A stretch of 17,497 nt of DNA. Origin: DATGQT01 sp033720695. Lineage in GTDB: Bacteria > Bacteroidota > Rhodothermia > Rhodothermales > Rubricoccaceae. The position numbers and the translations under genes are program-made. This document shows, piece after piece, positions 7,660 through 15,714 of this stretch. Under the pieces are notes generated by a model. The model saw nothing but the letters and a program-made list of their open reading frames with translations. It made no database searches and was not told where the DNA came from. The stretch lies in the NCBI GenBank assembly GCA_033720695.1, contig JAWWCA010000052.1, positions 1-17,497 on the forward strand, in the 5' to 3' direction. Position 1 is the first letter of the stretch; the number at the start of each line of letters is the position of its first letter.

Positions 7660-7693
7660 CCGGCCCGGCCCTTCTCCCGAGGGGCCGGGCCGG
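7660..7693. terminator. Bidirectional stem-loop terminator between convergent genes
   Basis: A perfect 12-bp inverted repeat (CCGGCCCGGCCC at 7660-7671, GGGCCGGGCCGG at 7682-7693) with a 10-nt loop sits 39 nt after one stop codon and 6 nt from the other, between convergent genes. Neither side has a strong T-tract, but position and stability suggest termination of both transcripts. Confidence 0.65.
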
Positions 7694-7699
7694 TCGCGT

Positions 7700-8296
7700 C
7701 TAGAGGCTCCGGAGAAGGTCGAGCAGGCGGAGGTGGTCCGGCGCCGCGAGGGCGCCCTGGGCCTTGAGCCGGTCGAGCGTGCGCACGACGACCTCCACCT
7801 CGGTGCCGGCCGCGGTGCGGGGAGGCGCGGGCGCCTCCGGGTCCGCGCTCGCCTCGCCGTCGGCGGCGCCGTCGGCGACGGCGCCCCGCAACATCGCCTC
7901 CTTCAGGAAGCGCTCGACGAACTCGGCCGCGCCGGGCTGGCCGGAGAAGTCGAGCGCCTCGGTGACGGTGGCGCGCCCTCGGTTGACGTCGAGCTCCACC
8001 TTGCGCCCCCCCAGCAGCAGCCGCTTCGCCTCGACGCGGACGATGTCCCCGTAGCGGAGGGTCTGCGGCGCCTGGAGGTTGTGGTTCTGGAAGACGAGGC
8101 GGTCGGCGAGGAAGAGGGCGCCGTCCTTCCCGGACCCGAGCCGGGTGGCGTCGTAGAGGGCGAGGACCTCCTCGGGGCGGACGCCGGGGGCGTAGTCGCC
8201 GAGGGCGGCGGCGAGCTTGGGGCGCGGGATCTCGGGGGCGAGGTAGAGCCCGAGGGCCGGTGCGTGCGGGAGGTACTCGCGGAGAAGGGCTTCCAT
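7700..8296 (-). CDS. Uncharacterised soluble protein, last gene of the nuo operon
   Basis: I do not recognise the family with confidence. The 198-residue product has no signal peptide or membrane segment. The core VLALYDATRLGSGKDGALFLADRLVF, given here only as two pieces (VLALYDATRL and SGKDGALFLADRLVF), followed by RYGDIVRVE and a strand-rich stretch, resembles bacterial PH-like or SHOCT-associated domains seen in small cytoplasmic proteins. A low-complexity Ala/Asp/Glu linker follows, then a C-terminal helix pair (VRTLDRLKAQGAL, LRLLDLLRSL). The ATG at 8296 is preferred because the alternative GTG at 8347 only adds a Pro-rich tail; the GTG would start 10 nt after the nuoN stop and cannot be excluded. 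Its place 61 nt after nuoN implies co-transcription but does not prove a role in complex I. Confidence 0.6.
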   Translation of the reverse strand: MEALLREYLPHAPALGLYLAPEIPRPKLAAALGDYAPGVRPEEVLALYDATRLGSGKDGALFLADRLVFQNHNLQAPQTLRYGDIVRVEAKRLLLGGRKVELDVNRGRATVTEALDFSGQPGAAEFVERFLKEAMLRGAVADGAADGEASADPEAPAPPRTAAGTEVEVVVRTLDRLKAQGALAAPDHLRLLDLLRSL

Positions 8297-8357
8297 CGGG
8301 ACGCGGGCGTGGGGAGGGGGCTCCTCGAACGCGCTCCCACGCGTCACGTGCCGCGCA

Positions 8358-9842
8358 TCACGGCAGCGTCGCGGCCGTCGGCGCGGCGGCGAAGAAGGCG
8401 CCCGCGGCGTCGGCGACGAGGCCGGGGACGAGGCCGAGGACGAGGAGGCCGACAGCGCATGCCACGAGGAGCGCGGTGGTGAGGGCCGGGACGGGGAACG
8501 CCTGCCGCGCCGCCTCCGGCGCCTCCTCGGGCTCCTTCATCCAGAAGGCCACGAGCACGCGGAGGTAGTAGTAGGCCGAGACGACGCTGGCGAGGACGCC
8601 CACGACGGCGAGCCACAGGAGCCCGCCGTCCACGGCGGCGGCGAAGACGAAGTACTTCCCGAAGAACCCGGCCAGAGGCGGGAAGCCCGTCAGCGCGAAC
8701 ATGAACACGCCCATGGCGACGCCGAGGAGCGGCTTCCGGTAGCCCACGCCCGCGAGCGAATCCACTGTCTGGGTCGCGCCCTGCTCGCCGTCCCACTCCA
8801 GCACCGCCATCACGCCGAAGGCGCCCACGTTCATCACGGTGTAGGCGAGGAGGTAGTAGAGCGCGCCCGCGTAGCCGATCGCCGTGCCCGCCGCGAGGCC
8901 CGTCAGGATGTAGCCCGCGTGGGCGATCGAGGAGTAGGCCAGCAGCCGCTTCACGTTCGACTGCGCCAGGGCCAGCACATTCCCCACCACCATCGTCACC
9001 GCCGCGACCGCGGCCAGGATGAGCTGGGTGTTCTCGGCCACCTCGCCCAGGGGGAAGACGCGGACGAGGACGAGGATGAGCGCGGCGAACGTGGCCGCCT
9101 TCGACGCCGTGGACATGTAGCCCGTCAGCGTCGTCGGGGCGCCCTGGTACACGTCGGGCGTCCACATGTGGAACGGGACGGCGCTCACCTTGAAGAAGAA
9201 GCCGACGAGGAGGAGGGCCACGCCGCCCGTGAAGAGCCCGACGCTGCCGGTCTGCGCCAGCCCCTCGGCCATGGCGCCGAGCATCATCGTGCCCGTCGCG
9301 CCGTAGAGGAGCGCGATGCCGTAGAGGAAGAAGCCCGTCGAGAAGGCGCCGAGGAGGAAGTACTTCAGCGCGCTCTCGTTGGCGCCCTCCTCCTCGCGCA
9401 CGAGTCCCGTCAGCACGTAGAGCGGGATCGACATCGTCTCGAGCCCGACGAACAGCAGGATGAGCGAGCCCGCGTTGGCGAGCACCATCATGCCCGTCGT
9501 GGCGAAGAGGACGAGGGCGTAGACCTCGCCGTAGTCGTGCCCGATCCGGCGGAGGTAGGGGGCCGAGAGGACGAGGGAGCCGAGGGCGCCGAGGAGGATG
9601 ACGACGTTGGCGAACGAGGCGAACCCGCCCACGAGCACGTGCCCGAAGAACGCCTCGCCCGTCACCGCCCCGATCCGCGAGGCCTCGATGGCGAGGGCGA
9701 CGAGAAGGGCGCCGCCCGAGAGCCAGGGGATCGCCGGGCTGTCGTTGCGGAACGAGTCGACGAGCACGACGGCGATGCCCATGAGGGCCACGAGCCCGAT
9801 GGGGCCGGTCGCGAGGACGTCGGGGAGGAGGAAGTCGTACAT
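8358..9842 (-). CDS. nuoN: NADH-quinone oxidoreductase subunit N (complex I membrane arm)
   Basis: At 494 residues this matches the usual NuoN length (E. coli 485) and is hydrophobic throughout, with about 14 membrane segments. NuoN is one of three antiporter-like proton-channel subunits of complex I in the inner membrane. Conserved residues are present: Glu135 in VGLETMSIPLYVL, Lys218 in FKVSAVPFHMWTPDVYQGAPT, and the Lys in STASKAATFA. The segment KRLLAYSSIAHAGYIL is also typical. It is separated from nuoM by an antiporter gene and pcd, as in the Rhodothermus marinus nqoB operon, where it is called nqo14. The start ATG follows pcd by 27 nt. Confidence 0.95.
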   Translation of the reverse strand: MYDFLLPDVLATGPIGLVALMGIAVVLVDSFRNDSPAIPWLSGGALLVALAIEASRIGAVTGEAFFGHVLVGGFASFANVVILLGALGSLVLSAPYLRRIGHDYGEVYALVLFATTGMMVLANAGSLILLFVGLETMSIPLYVLTGLVREEEGANESALKYFLLGAFSTGFFLYGIALLYGATGTMMLGAMAEGLAQTGSVGLFTGGVALLLVGFFFKVSAVPFHMWTPDVYQGAPTTLTGYMSTASKAATFAALILVLVRVFPLGEVAENTQLILAAVAAVTMVVGNVLALAQSNVKRLLAYSSIAHAGYILTGLAAGTAIGYAGALYYLLAYTVMNVGAFGVMAVLEWDGEQGATQTVDSLAGVGYRKPLLGVAMGVFMFALTGFPPLAGFFGKYFVFAAAVDGGLLWLAVVGVLASVVSAYYYLRVLVAFWMKEPEEAPEAARQAFPVPALTTALLVACAVGLLVLGLVPGLVADAAGAFFAAAPTAATLP

Positions 9843-9869
9843 AAGGGGGGAGTCCGTGGCTCGGGCGCG

Positions 9870-10169
9870 CTACGCGCCGGCGGCCATCGCGTCGATCGCC
9901 CGGGCGAGGGCGAGGTCCATCTCGGTGATCTTGCCGCCCGCGTCGTGGGTGTTGAAGGCGAGCCCGACGCGGTCGTAGACATTCGTCAGCTCCGGGTGGT
10001 GGTCGTGCGCGTCGCAGACGAACCCCACGCGGACGATGAAGGCGACGGCCTCGCGGAAGCCGGCGAAGCGGTAGGTCTTCGTGATGCGGTCGCCGTCGCG
10101 CGACCAGCCGTCGAGGCCGGCCAGGGCGTCCGCGATGCGGTCGTCGGAGAGGGGGGTGCGGGAGGGCAT
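9870..10169 (-). CDS. Pterin-4a-carbinolamine dehydratase (PCD/DCoH family)
   Basis: The 99-residue product has the PCD length and fold signature: DGWSRDGDRITKTYRF near the N-terminus, then HDHHPELTNVYDRV and THDAGGKIT. Catalytic residues are His57, His58 and His75, in the spacing of the known His-His-Pro and Thr-His motifs. The family dehydrates 4a-hydroxytetrahydrobiopterin to quinonoid dihydrobiopterin after aromatic amino acid hydroxylation, and some members have a second, protein-binding role. Here it lies 4 nt after the NhaD gene and 27 nt before nuoN, so it is in the complex I operon; no pterin hydroxylase is in the window. The same insertion is known in Rhodothermus marinus, where it is co-transcribed with complex I genes. 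Its reason for being there is unclear. Confidence 0.92.
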   Translation of the reverse strand: MPSRTPLSDDRIADALAGLDGWSRDGDRITKTYRFAGFREAVAFIVRVGFVCDAHDHHPELTNVYDRVGLAFNTHDAGGKITEMDLALARAIDAMAAGA

Positions 10170-10173
10170 GGCG

Positions 10174-11805
10174 TCAGCCGGCGGGGATGGGGACGACGAA
10201 GCCGCTGAAGAAGATGAGCCAGACCACGACGTAGATCGGGATCAGGATCGGGAGCGCGTACTTGACGACGTAGGCGACGAACGAGGGCGTCGGGACGCCC
10301 GCGCTCTCGGCGATCGCCTTCACCATGAAGTTCGGGCCGTTGCCGATGTAGGTGAGCGCGCCGAAGAAGACGGCCGCCACCGAGATGGCCTGGAGGTAGA
10401 ACGTCGTGGCCGGGTCGTAGAACCCGACGGAGGCGTCGTGGCCGAGGGCGAACTCGAACACCTGCTGCGGCACGTTGACGTCAAGGCCGAACTTGCCCAT
10501 CGCCGCCGAGAGGAAGGAGACGTACGTCGGCGCGTTGTCGAGGACGCCGGAGAGGATGCCCGTCCCGAAGAAGAACGTCGTCGGGCTGAGGGCGTCGGCG
10601 TTGGCGGAGGCGAAGAGCCGGATGAGCTCGAGCGCCGGCTGCATCGTGAGGAAGATGCCGACGAAGAGCCAGGCCACCTCCCGGATCGGCTCGAAGTTGA
10701 ACTCGTTGCCGCGGAGGACCTCCGGCTTCGCCGTCTTGTAGGCGGCGAAGCAGACGCCGAACATGATGACCTCCCGGATCCCGAACGGGATGTGGAACAG
10801 CTCGTGGAGGTCCGGCACCCAGTCGAACACGTTGGGGTCGAGGAACACGCTCGCGATGATGACGGCGAGCCAGCCGAACCCCGCCTTCCCCTCGATGACG
10901 AGGTGGCGGCGGGTGTGGACGGTCGGGACGTCCGCGTACTCGCCGGGCTCGACGTCGGGGTCGCCGGCCTCCTCGGCCAGCTCGCGCACGCTCTCGGCCT
11001 TGTTCCGCTTGTCGATGAGGTAGAAGAGGCCGAGGAGGACGAGGATCGTCGGGATCCAGATGTACCAGATGTGGGTGACGGTCCAGAAGAACGGCACGCC
11101 CCGGAGGAAGCCGAGGAACAGCGGGGGGTCGCCGATGGGTGTGAGCGCGCCGCCCACGTTCGAGACGATGAAGATGAAGAAGATGACGTGGTAGGGCCGG
11201 ATCCGCCCCCGGTTGAGCCGGAGGTAGGGGCGGATGAGCAGCATGCTCGCGCCCGTCGTCCCGATGAGGTTCGAGATCGCGGCGCCCACGCCGAGCAGCG
11301 TCGCGTTGACGCGGGCCGAGCCGGCGAAGTCGGTCTTGATGAGGATGCACCCGCTCGCCACGAACAGGCTCGCGAGGAGGGCGATGAAGGAGATGTACTC
11401 CTCGGCCGCGTGGACGAGCGGGGTCGTCGAGTGGAGGACGACGAGGTAGTAGCCCGCCACGATCACGCCCAGGGCGACGGCGTACTTCGGGTAGTGGTGG
11501 TGCCAGTGGTGCGGGTAGAACAGCGGCCCCGTCGCGATCATGAGCAGGAGCACCACGAAGGGGAGCACGAGGAAGAGCGGCGGCGGGGGGCCGTGGTGCT
11601 CGTCGGCGTCGCCGTGGGCGCCCTCCCCCTCGACGAGGGCCACGTCGTCCTCGCCGTGCGCCCCGTGGGCGTCGTCGCCGACCGGACCCACGTCCTGCTC
11701 CACCGCGCCGGGGCCAGCGGCCTCCCCCTGCGCGACGGCGTCCGGCGCGAGGAGCCCGAGACCGAGGAGCGCAGCGACGAACGCGACGAGCAGGCGGGCA
11801 GGCAT
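10174..11805 (-). CDS. nhaD: NhaD-type Na+/H+ antiporter (ion transporter superfamily)
   Basis: The 543-residue membrane protein has family motifs of NhaD/ArsB-like ion transporters: IGTTGASMLLIRPYL, NVGGALTPIGDPPLFLGF (from Asn216), DNAPTYVSF (Asn424) and YIGNGPNFMVKAIAES (first Asn 489). Expected role: exchange of Na+ for H+ across the inner membrane. The N-terminus is unusual: a signal-like hydrophobic segment ending VAQ, then about 50 residues rich in His, Asp, Glu and Gly (AHGAHGEDD, GDADEHHG), before the first transport helix near residue 75. It is 34 nt after nuoM and 4 nt before pcd. The R. marinus homologue in the same place was shown to act as a Na+/H+ antiporter. Database labels such as citrate transporter-like are an alternative for this superfamily, but context favours NhaD. 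Confidence 0.88.
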   Translation of the reverse strand: MPARLLVAFVAALLGLGLLAPDAVAQGEAAGPGAVEQDVGPVGDDAHGAHGEDDVALVEGEGAHGDADEHHGPPPPLFLVLPFVVLLLMIATGPLFYPHHWHHHYPKYAVALGVIVAGYYLVVLHSTTPLVHAAEEYISFIALLASLFVASGCILIKTDFAGSARVNATLLGVGAAISNLIGTTGASMLLIRPYLRLNRGRIRPYHVIFFIFIVSNVGGALTPIGDPPLFLGFLRGVPFFWTVTHIWYIWIPTILVLLGLFYLIDKRNKAESVRELAEEAGDPDVEPGEYADVPTVHTRRHLVIEGKAGFGWLAVIIASVFLDPNVFDWVPDLHELFHIPFGIREVIMFGVCFAAYKTAKPEVLRGNEFNFEPIREVAWLFVGIFLTMQPALELIRLFASANADALSPTTFFFGTGILSGVLDNAPTYVSFLSAAMGKFGLDVNVPQQVFEFALGHDASVGFYDPATTFYLQAISVAAVFFGALTYIGNGPNFMVKAIAESAGVPTPSFVAYVVKYALPILIPIYVVVWLIFFSGFVVPIPAG

Positions 11806-11839
11806 ATCCGGTCGGTCGGAGGGGTGAGGAAGGACGGGA

Positions 11840-13474
11840 TCAGGGAGCCGGCGTGGGCGGCACCGGGCGCGGCCGCTCGGCCACCCGCTCGGGCCACTGC
11901 AGCGGCACGGCGACGACGGCCGGCGCGGGCTGCTCGGCTGCGGCCTCGACGGCGGCCGCCTTCGCCTCGCTCGTCAGCAGCACGGCGCGGACGGCGTCCT
12001 CGCTCACGCGCAGGAACGGCGTCGCCCAGAACCCGATGAGCACCATGAGCACGGCGAGGGGCGCGAGGAGGCCGATCTCCCGCGCGTTGAGGTCGGCCAT
12101 CTCGCGGTTCTCCTCGTGCGTGACCTCGCCGAAGAACGTGCTGTAGACCATCCACAGGAGGTAGACCGCCGCGAGGATCACGCCCGTCGTGCCGAGCACG
12201 ACCCAGAGGTCGCCGAACGCCTCGCTCTTCCACGACCCGACCAGGATCATGAACTCGCCGACGAACCCGTTGAGGCCCGGCAGCCCCGCGCTCGCGAAGA
12301 CCGTCAGCATCATGAAGAACGTCAAGACGGGGACGGTCTTGGCGATGCCGCCGAAGTCGGCCATCTCGCGCGTGTGCCGGCGCTCGTAGAGCATCCCGAT
12401 GAGGAGGAAGAGCGCGCCCGTCGAGATCCCGTGGTTGACCATCTGGATGAGCGCGCCCTGCACGGCCTCGGTGTTGAGCGCGAAGAGGCCGAGGACGACG
12501 AAGCCCAGGTGCGACACCGACGAGTAGGCGACGAGCTTCTTGGCGTCGGTCTGGGCGAAGGCCACGAGCGCGCCGTAGATGATGCCGAGGACGGCGAGGA
12601 CGGCGAGGAGGGGCGCCCAGCTCTCGGCCGCGTTCGGGAAGAAGGGGATGGTGAACCGGAGGATGCCGTAGGTCCCCATCTTCAGGAGCACGCCGGCCAG
12701 CACCACGCTCCCGCCCGTCGGGGCCTGCACGTGGGCGTCGGGGAGCCACGTGTGGAGCGGGAAGAGCGGGACCTTGATGGCGAAGGCCAGCAGGAAGAGG
12801 AAGAACAGCCACCCCTGCGCCCCCATCGGCACGCCGTAGCTCACCAGCGTGTACCAGTCGGTCGTGAACACCCCGCCGTTGAGGGCGTCGCCCGCGGCGA
12901 AGCCGAGCCAGAGCACGCCGACGAGCATGAGGAGGGAGCCGACGAGCGTGTAGAGCACGAACTTGACGGCGGCGTAGACCCGCTGCTCGCCCCCCCAGAT
13001 CCCGATGATGAAGTACATCGGGATGAGGGTGATCTCGAAGAAGACGTAGAAGAGGAAGAGGTCGAACGAGAGGAAGACCCCGAGCACGCCCGTCTGCAAG
13101 AGCAGCATCAGGCTGTAGTACCCCTTGATCCTCTTCCCGATGTAGGTCCACGACGAGAGGACGATGACGGGCCCGAGCAGCGTCGTCAGCAGCGTCAGCA
13201 GCAGGTTCAGCCCGTCCACGCCGACGAAGTAGCTGATGTCCACGCCGGGGAACCAGCGGGCCTTCTCCATCAGCTGCGGCGCCTCGGCCGTGCTCACCGC
13301 CGGGTCGAACCCGGCCCAGAGGCCCAGCGACACGAGGAACGTCACGACGGTCGTGGCGAGGGCGGTCCACCGCACGGCCCCGTCGCTCGGCATGAACAGC
13401 GCCACGAGGGCGCCCACCGCCGGGAGGAAGATCACCCAGGAGACGAGGTGCGGGATCGAGGCGAGGAGGTCCAT
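11840..13474 (-). CDS. nuoM: NADH-quinone oxidoreductase subunit M (complex I membrane arm)
   Basis: The 544-residue product is slightly longer than E. coli NuoM (509), mostly through a Pro/Ala/Val-rich tail of about 40 residues. It is one of the three antiporter-like proton-channel subunits. Key residues are present: Glu147 in FFEITLIPMYFIIGIWGG, Lys234 in AIKVPLFPLHTWLPDAHVQAPT, and the Lys in GVLLKMGTYGILRF. KKLVAYSSVSHLGFVVLG is also typical. The start ATG lies 85 nt after nuoL in a spacer with heptamer repeats; the next gene is the NhaD antiporter rather than nuoN. Confidence 0.95.
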   Translation of the reverse strand: MDLLASIPHLVSWVIFLPAVGALVALFMPSDGAVRWTALATTVVTFLVSLGLWAGFDPAVSTAEAPQLMEKARWFPGVDISYFVGVDGLNLLLTLLTTLLGPVIVLSSWTYIGKRIKGYYSLMLLLQTGVLGVFLSFDLFLFYVFFEITLIPMYFIIGIWGGEQRVYAAVKFVLYTLVGSLLMLVGVLWLGFAAGDALNGGVFTTDWYTLVSYGVPMGAQGWLFFLFLLAFAIKVPLFPLHTWLPDAHVQAPTGGSVVLAGVLLKMGTYGILRFTIPFFPNAAESWAPLLAVLAVLGIIYGALVAFAQTDAKKLVAYSSVSHLGFVVLGLFALNTEAVQGALIQMVNHGISTGALFLLIGMLYERRHTREMADFGGIAKTVPVLTFFMMLTVFASAGLPGLNGFVGEFMILVGSWKSEAFGDLWVVLGTTGVILAAVYLLWMVYSTFFGEVTHEENREMADLNAREIGLLAPLAVLMVLIGFWATPFLRVSEDAVRAVLLTSEAKAAAVEAAAEQPAPAVVAVPLQWPERVAERPRPVPPTPAP

Positions 13475-13488
13475 TCGCTGCGAGCGGT

Positions 13489-13509
13489 GGGCTGCGGGCT
13501 GTAGGCTCT
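13489..13509 (+). repeat. Degenerate heptamer repeat in the nuoL-nuoM spacer
   Basis: Three consecutive heptamers, GGGCTGC, GGGCTGT and AGGCTCT, lie just upstream of nuoM (transcribed strand reads ACAGCCC-like units). The same heptamer family occurs in the nuoK-nuoL spacer at 15653-15673. Confidence 0.5.
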
Positions 13510-13534
13510 GGTGGGGTGGCGGGGAGGCGCTTGT

Positions 13535-13559
13535 GGCCCGGGGCCCCTGGCCCGGGGCC
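13535..13559 (+). repeat. Direct repeat immediately downstream of nuoL
   Basis: GGCCCGGGGCC occurs at 13535-13545 and again at 13549-13559, period 14 bp, directly after the nuoL stop codon. Each copy is nearly self-complementary, so the RNA could fold locally. It could mark the nuoL 3' end or give partial termination. Confidence 0.5.
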
Positions 13560-15650
13560 TCAAACGAACAGCATGAGGCCGAGGACGAGGGCGACGCCGA
13601 GGACGACGTAGAGCGCGTAGGTCTGCACGACGCCGGTCTGGATGCCCCGGAGGCGGCCGGCGAGCCCGGCCACGCTGCGAGCGAGGCCGTTGACGGCGCC
13701 GTCGACGCCCTTCTGGTCGAACGGCGCGAGGCCGCGGCGCGAGCCCTCGACGACCGGGTTGACGACGGCCCCGTCGTAGAGCTCGTCCACGAAGTACTTG
13801 CCGGCCCAGAGGCGGTAGACGCCGCCCAGGCGGCGGCGGAGGCTGGCGTCGGCGTCGAGGCCGCGGCGGCCCCAGCGGACGTAGGCGAGGAAGAGGCCGC
13901 CGACGGCGATGAGGGCGCCCAGGCCGAGCAGCCCCCACTCGGTCGAGTGGGCGACGTGCAGCTCGTGCACGGGCTCGGCCACGGGCCCGCCGTACTCGGC
14001 GCCGAGCCAGTGGTGGATCCAGCTCTCGCCCAGGACGGCCGGCAGCCCGAGGAACCCGCCCACGGCCGACAGCACCGCGAGGACGACGAGCGGCACCGTC
14101 ATCGTCCACGGGCTCTCGTGCGGCTTCGTGTCGAGGGCGTCGGGCCAGCGGGGCCGCCCCTCGAACGTGAGGAGGTAGCACCGCCCCATGTAGACGGCCG
14201 TCAGGAGCGCCGTGGCGATGCCGACGATCCAGACGAGGTAGGCCCAGGCGTGGTCGTTGAGGCCGAACTCGAAGGCCTTGAAGAGGATCTCGTCCTTCGA
14301 GAAGAAGCCCGCGAGCGGCGGCAGCCCGGCGATCGCGAGGGTCGAGACGAGGAAGGTGCCGGCCGTCCACGGCATGAACGTCCGGAGCCCGCCCATCGTC
14401 CGCATGTCCTGGGCGTCGAAGGGCCCGTCGTACGGAAGGGGGTTCGTGCGGAGGGGGTCCTGCGTGGCCTCGCTGTCGAGCGGCGTGTCGTGGGCGCCGG
14501 GGCCGTGGTGCGGCGGGATCAGGCCCTTGTGCTCCAGCTCGTGCTCGACGTGGTGCATCGAGTGGATGACGGAGCCGGAGCCGAGGAAGAGGCAGCCCTT
14601 GAAGAAGGCGTGCGTCATCACGTGGAAGATGGACACGAAGAAGGCGCCCACGCCGGCGGCCATGAACATGAACCCGAGCTGGCTGACGGTCGAGTAGGCC
14701 AGCACCTTCTTGATGTCGTTCTGCGTGATGGCGATGGTCGCCGCCATGAGGGCCGTGAGCGCGCCGACGATGGCGATCGTGGCCATGGCCGTCGGCGCCT
14801 GGAGCACCATCGGCGAGAGGCGCGCGAGGAGGTAGAGGCCGCTCGTCACCATCGTCGCGGCGTGGATGAGCGCCGAGACGGGCGTGGGCCCGGCCATGGC
14901 GTCGGGGAGCCACACGAAGAGGGGGATCTGCGCGCTCTTGCCCGTGGCGCCGACGAAGAACAGGAGCACGACGAGGAGCGTGGTCCCGCCGCCGAAGAGG
15001 GCCAGCGTCTCCGGCGCGAGGAGCGTCGTGAAGTCGAACCCGAAGACCCCCTCGCGGCCGTCGGTCACGACGGCGAAGATGACGAAGAGGGCGACGAGGA
15101 AGGCGAAATCCCCGATGCGGTTGACGATGAACGCCTTGTTGGCCGCCGCCGAGTTCTTGAGGTCGGTGTACCAGAACCCGATGAGGAGGTAGGAGCAGAG
15201 GCCGACGCCCTCCCACCCGAGGAAGAGCACGACGAGGTTCTCCGCGAGCACGAGGTTGAGCATCGCGAAGATGAAGAGGTTGAGGTACGCGAAGAACCGC
15301 CAGTAGCCGGGGTCCTTGTGCATGTACCCGATCGAGTACAGGTGGATCAGCGCGCCCACGCCCGTCACGATCAGCGTCATCAGGAGCGAGAGCTGGTCGA
15401 TGCGGTAGGCGAAGTCCACCTGGAGGTCGCCCGCCGCGAGCCAGGTGAAGTAGCGGACGACCTCGGCCTCGTGGTGGAAGCCGAGGAAGATCGAGACCGT
15501 CACGGCGAAGGGCAACGCCACCGCCGCCGTCGCCAGCCCGCCGATGAGCCACTCGCGTTGGCGGTAGCCGGGCGCGAACAGGCCCATCATCCCGTTGAAG
15601 GCCGCCACGAGGAGGGGCGGCAGGAGGATGAGCCGGACGAGGAGTTCCAT
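13560..15650 (-). CDS. nuoL: NADH-quinone oxidoreductase subunit L (complex I membrane arm)
   Basis: The 696-residue product is longer than E. coli NuoL (613). NuoL is the distal antiporter-like proton-channel subunit with the long lateral helix. Key residues are present: Glu147 in LGWEGVGLCSYLLIGFW, Lys238 in GKSAQIPLFVWLPDAMAGPTPVSALIHAATM (shown as GKSAQIPLFVWLPDAM, then GPTPVSALIHAATM), and the KKVLAYSTVSQLG segment. An insert of about 44 residues (368-411), rich in His, Pro and Asp, interrupts the loop between SVIHSMHH and QDMRTMGGL; the usual protein joins these almost directly. Further length lies in the C-terminal region. It starts 64 nt after nuoK behind heptamer repeats and a stem-loop. 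Confidence 0.95.
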   Translation of the reverse strand: MELLVRLILLPPLLVAAFNGMMGLFAPGYRQREWLIGGLATAAVALPFAVTVSIFLGFHHEAEVVRYFTWLAAGDLQVDFAYRIDQLSLLMTLIVTGVGALIHLYSIGYMHKDPGYWRFFAYLNLFIFAMLNLVLAENLVVLFLGWEGVGLCSYLLIGFWYTDLKNSAAANKAFIVNRIGDFAFLVALFVIFAVVTDGREGVFGFDFTTLLAPETLALFGGGTTLLVVLLFFVGATGKSAQIPLFVWLPDAMAGPTPVSALIHAATMVTSGLYLLARLSPMVLQAPTAMATIAIVGALTALMAATIAITQNDIKKVLAYSTVSQLGFMFMAAGVGAFFVSIFHVMTHAFFKGCLFLGSGSVIHSMHHVEHELEHKGLIPPHHGPGAHDTPLDSEATQDPLRTNPLPYDGPFDAQDMRTMGGLRTFMPWTAGTFLVSTLAIAGLPPLAGFFSKDEILFKAFEFGLNDHAWAYLVWIVGIATALLTAVYMGRCYLLTFEGRPRWPDALDTKPHESPWTMTVPLVVLAVLSAVGGFLGLPAVLGESWIHHWLGAEYGGPVAEPVHELHVAHSTEWGLLGLGALIAVGGLFLAYVRWGRRGLDADASLRRRLGGVYRLWAGKYFVDELYDGAVVNPVVEGSRRGLAPFDQKGVDGAVNGLARSVAGLAGRLRGIQTGVVQTYALYVVLGVALVLGLMLFV

Positions 15651-15652
15651 GG

Positions 15653-15673
15653 AGGCTGTGGGCTGTGGGCGTC
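15653..15673 (+). repeat. Degenerate heptamer repeat upstream of nuoL
   Basis: AGGCTGT, GGGCTGT and GGGCGTC lie in tandem 2 nt upstream of the nuoL start codon (transcribed strand: ACAGCCC-like units). They match the heptamers in the nuoL-nuoM spacer. Confidence 0.5.
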
Positions 15674-15674
15674 G

Positions 15675-15708
15675 GGCGGCGGGCGCTCATCGCGCATCGC
15701 CCACCGCC
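15675..15708 (-). other. Stem-loop in the nuoK-nuoL spacer
   Basis: GGCGGCGGGCG (15675-15685) and CGCCCACCGCC (15698-15708) form an 11-bp stem with one G-U pair in the nuo transcript, loop 12 nt. The loop region holds another tandem heptamer (TCATCGC, GCATCGC). There is no T-tract and essential nuo genes follow, so mRNA processing or stability is likelier than full termination. Confidence 0.5.
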
Positions 15709-15714
15709 GGGGCG

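Noticed and set aside
8297..8347. GTG start giving 17 more residues to the last operon gene
   Set aside because: Low-complexity extension with no added domain; ATG preferred, though the choice is uncertain.
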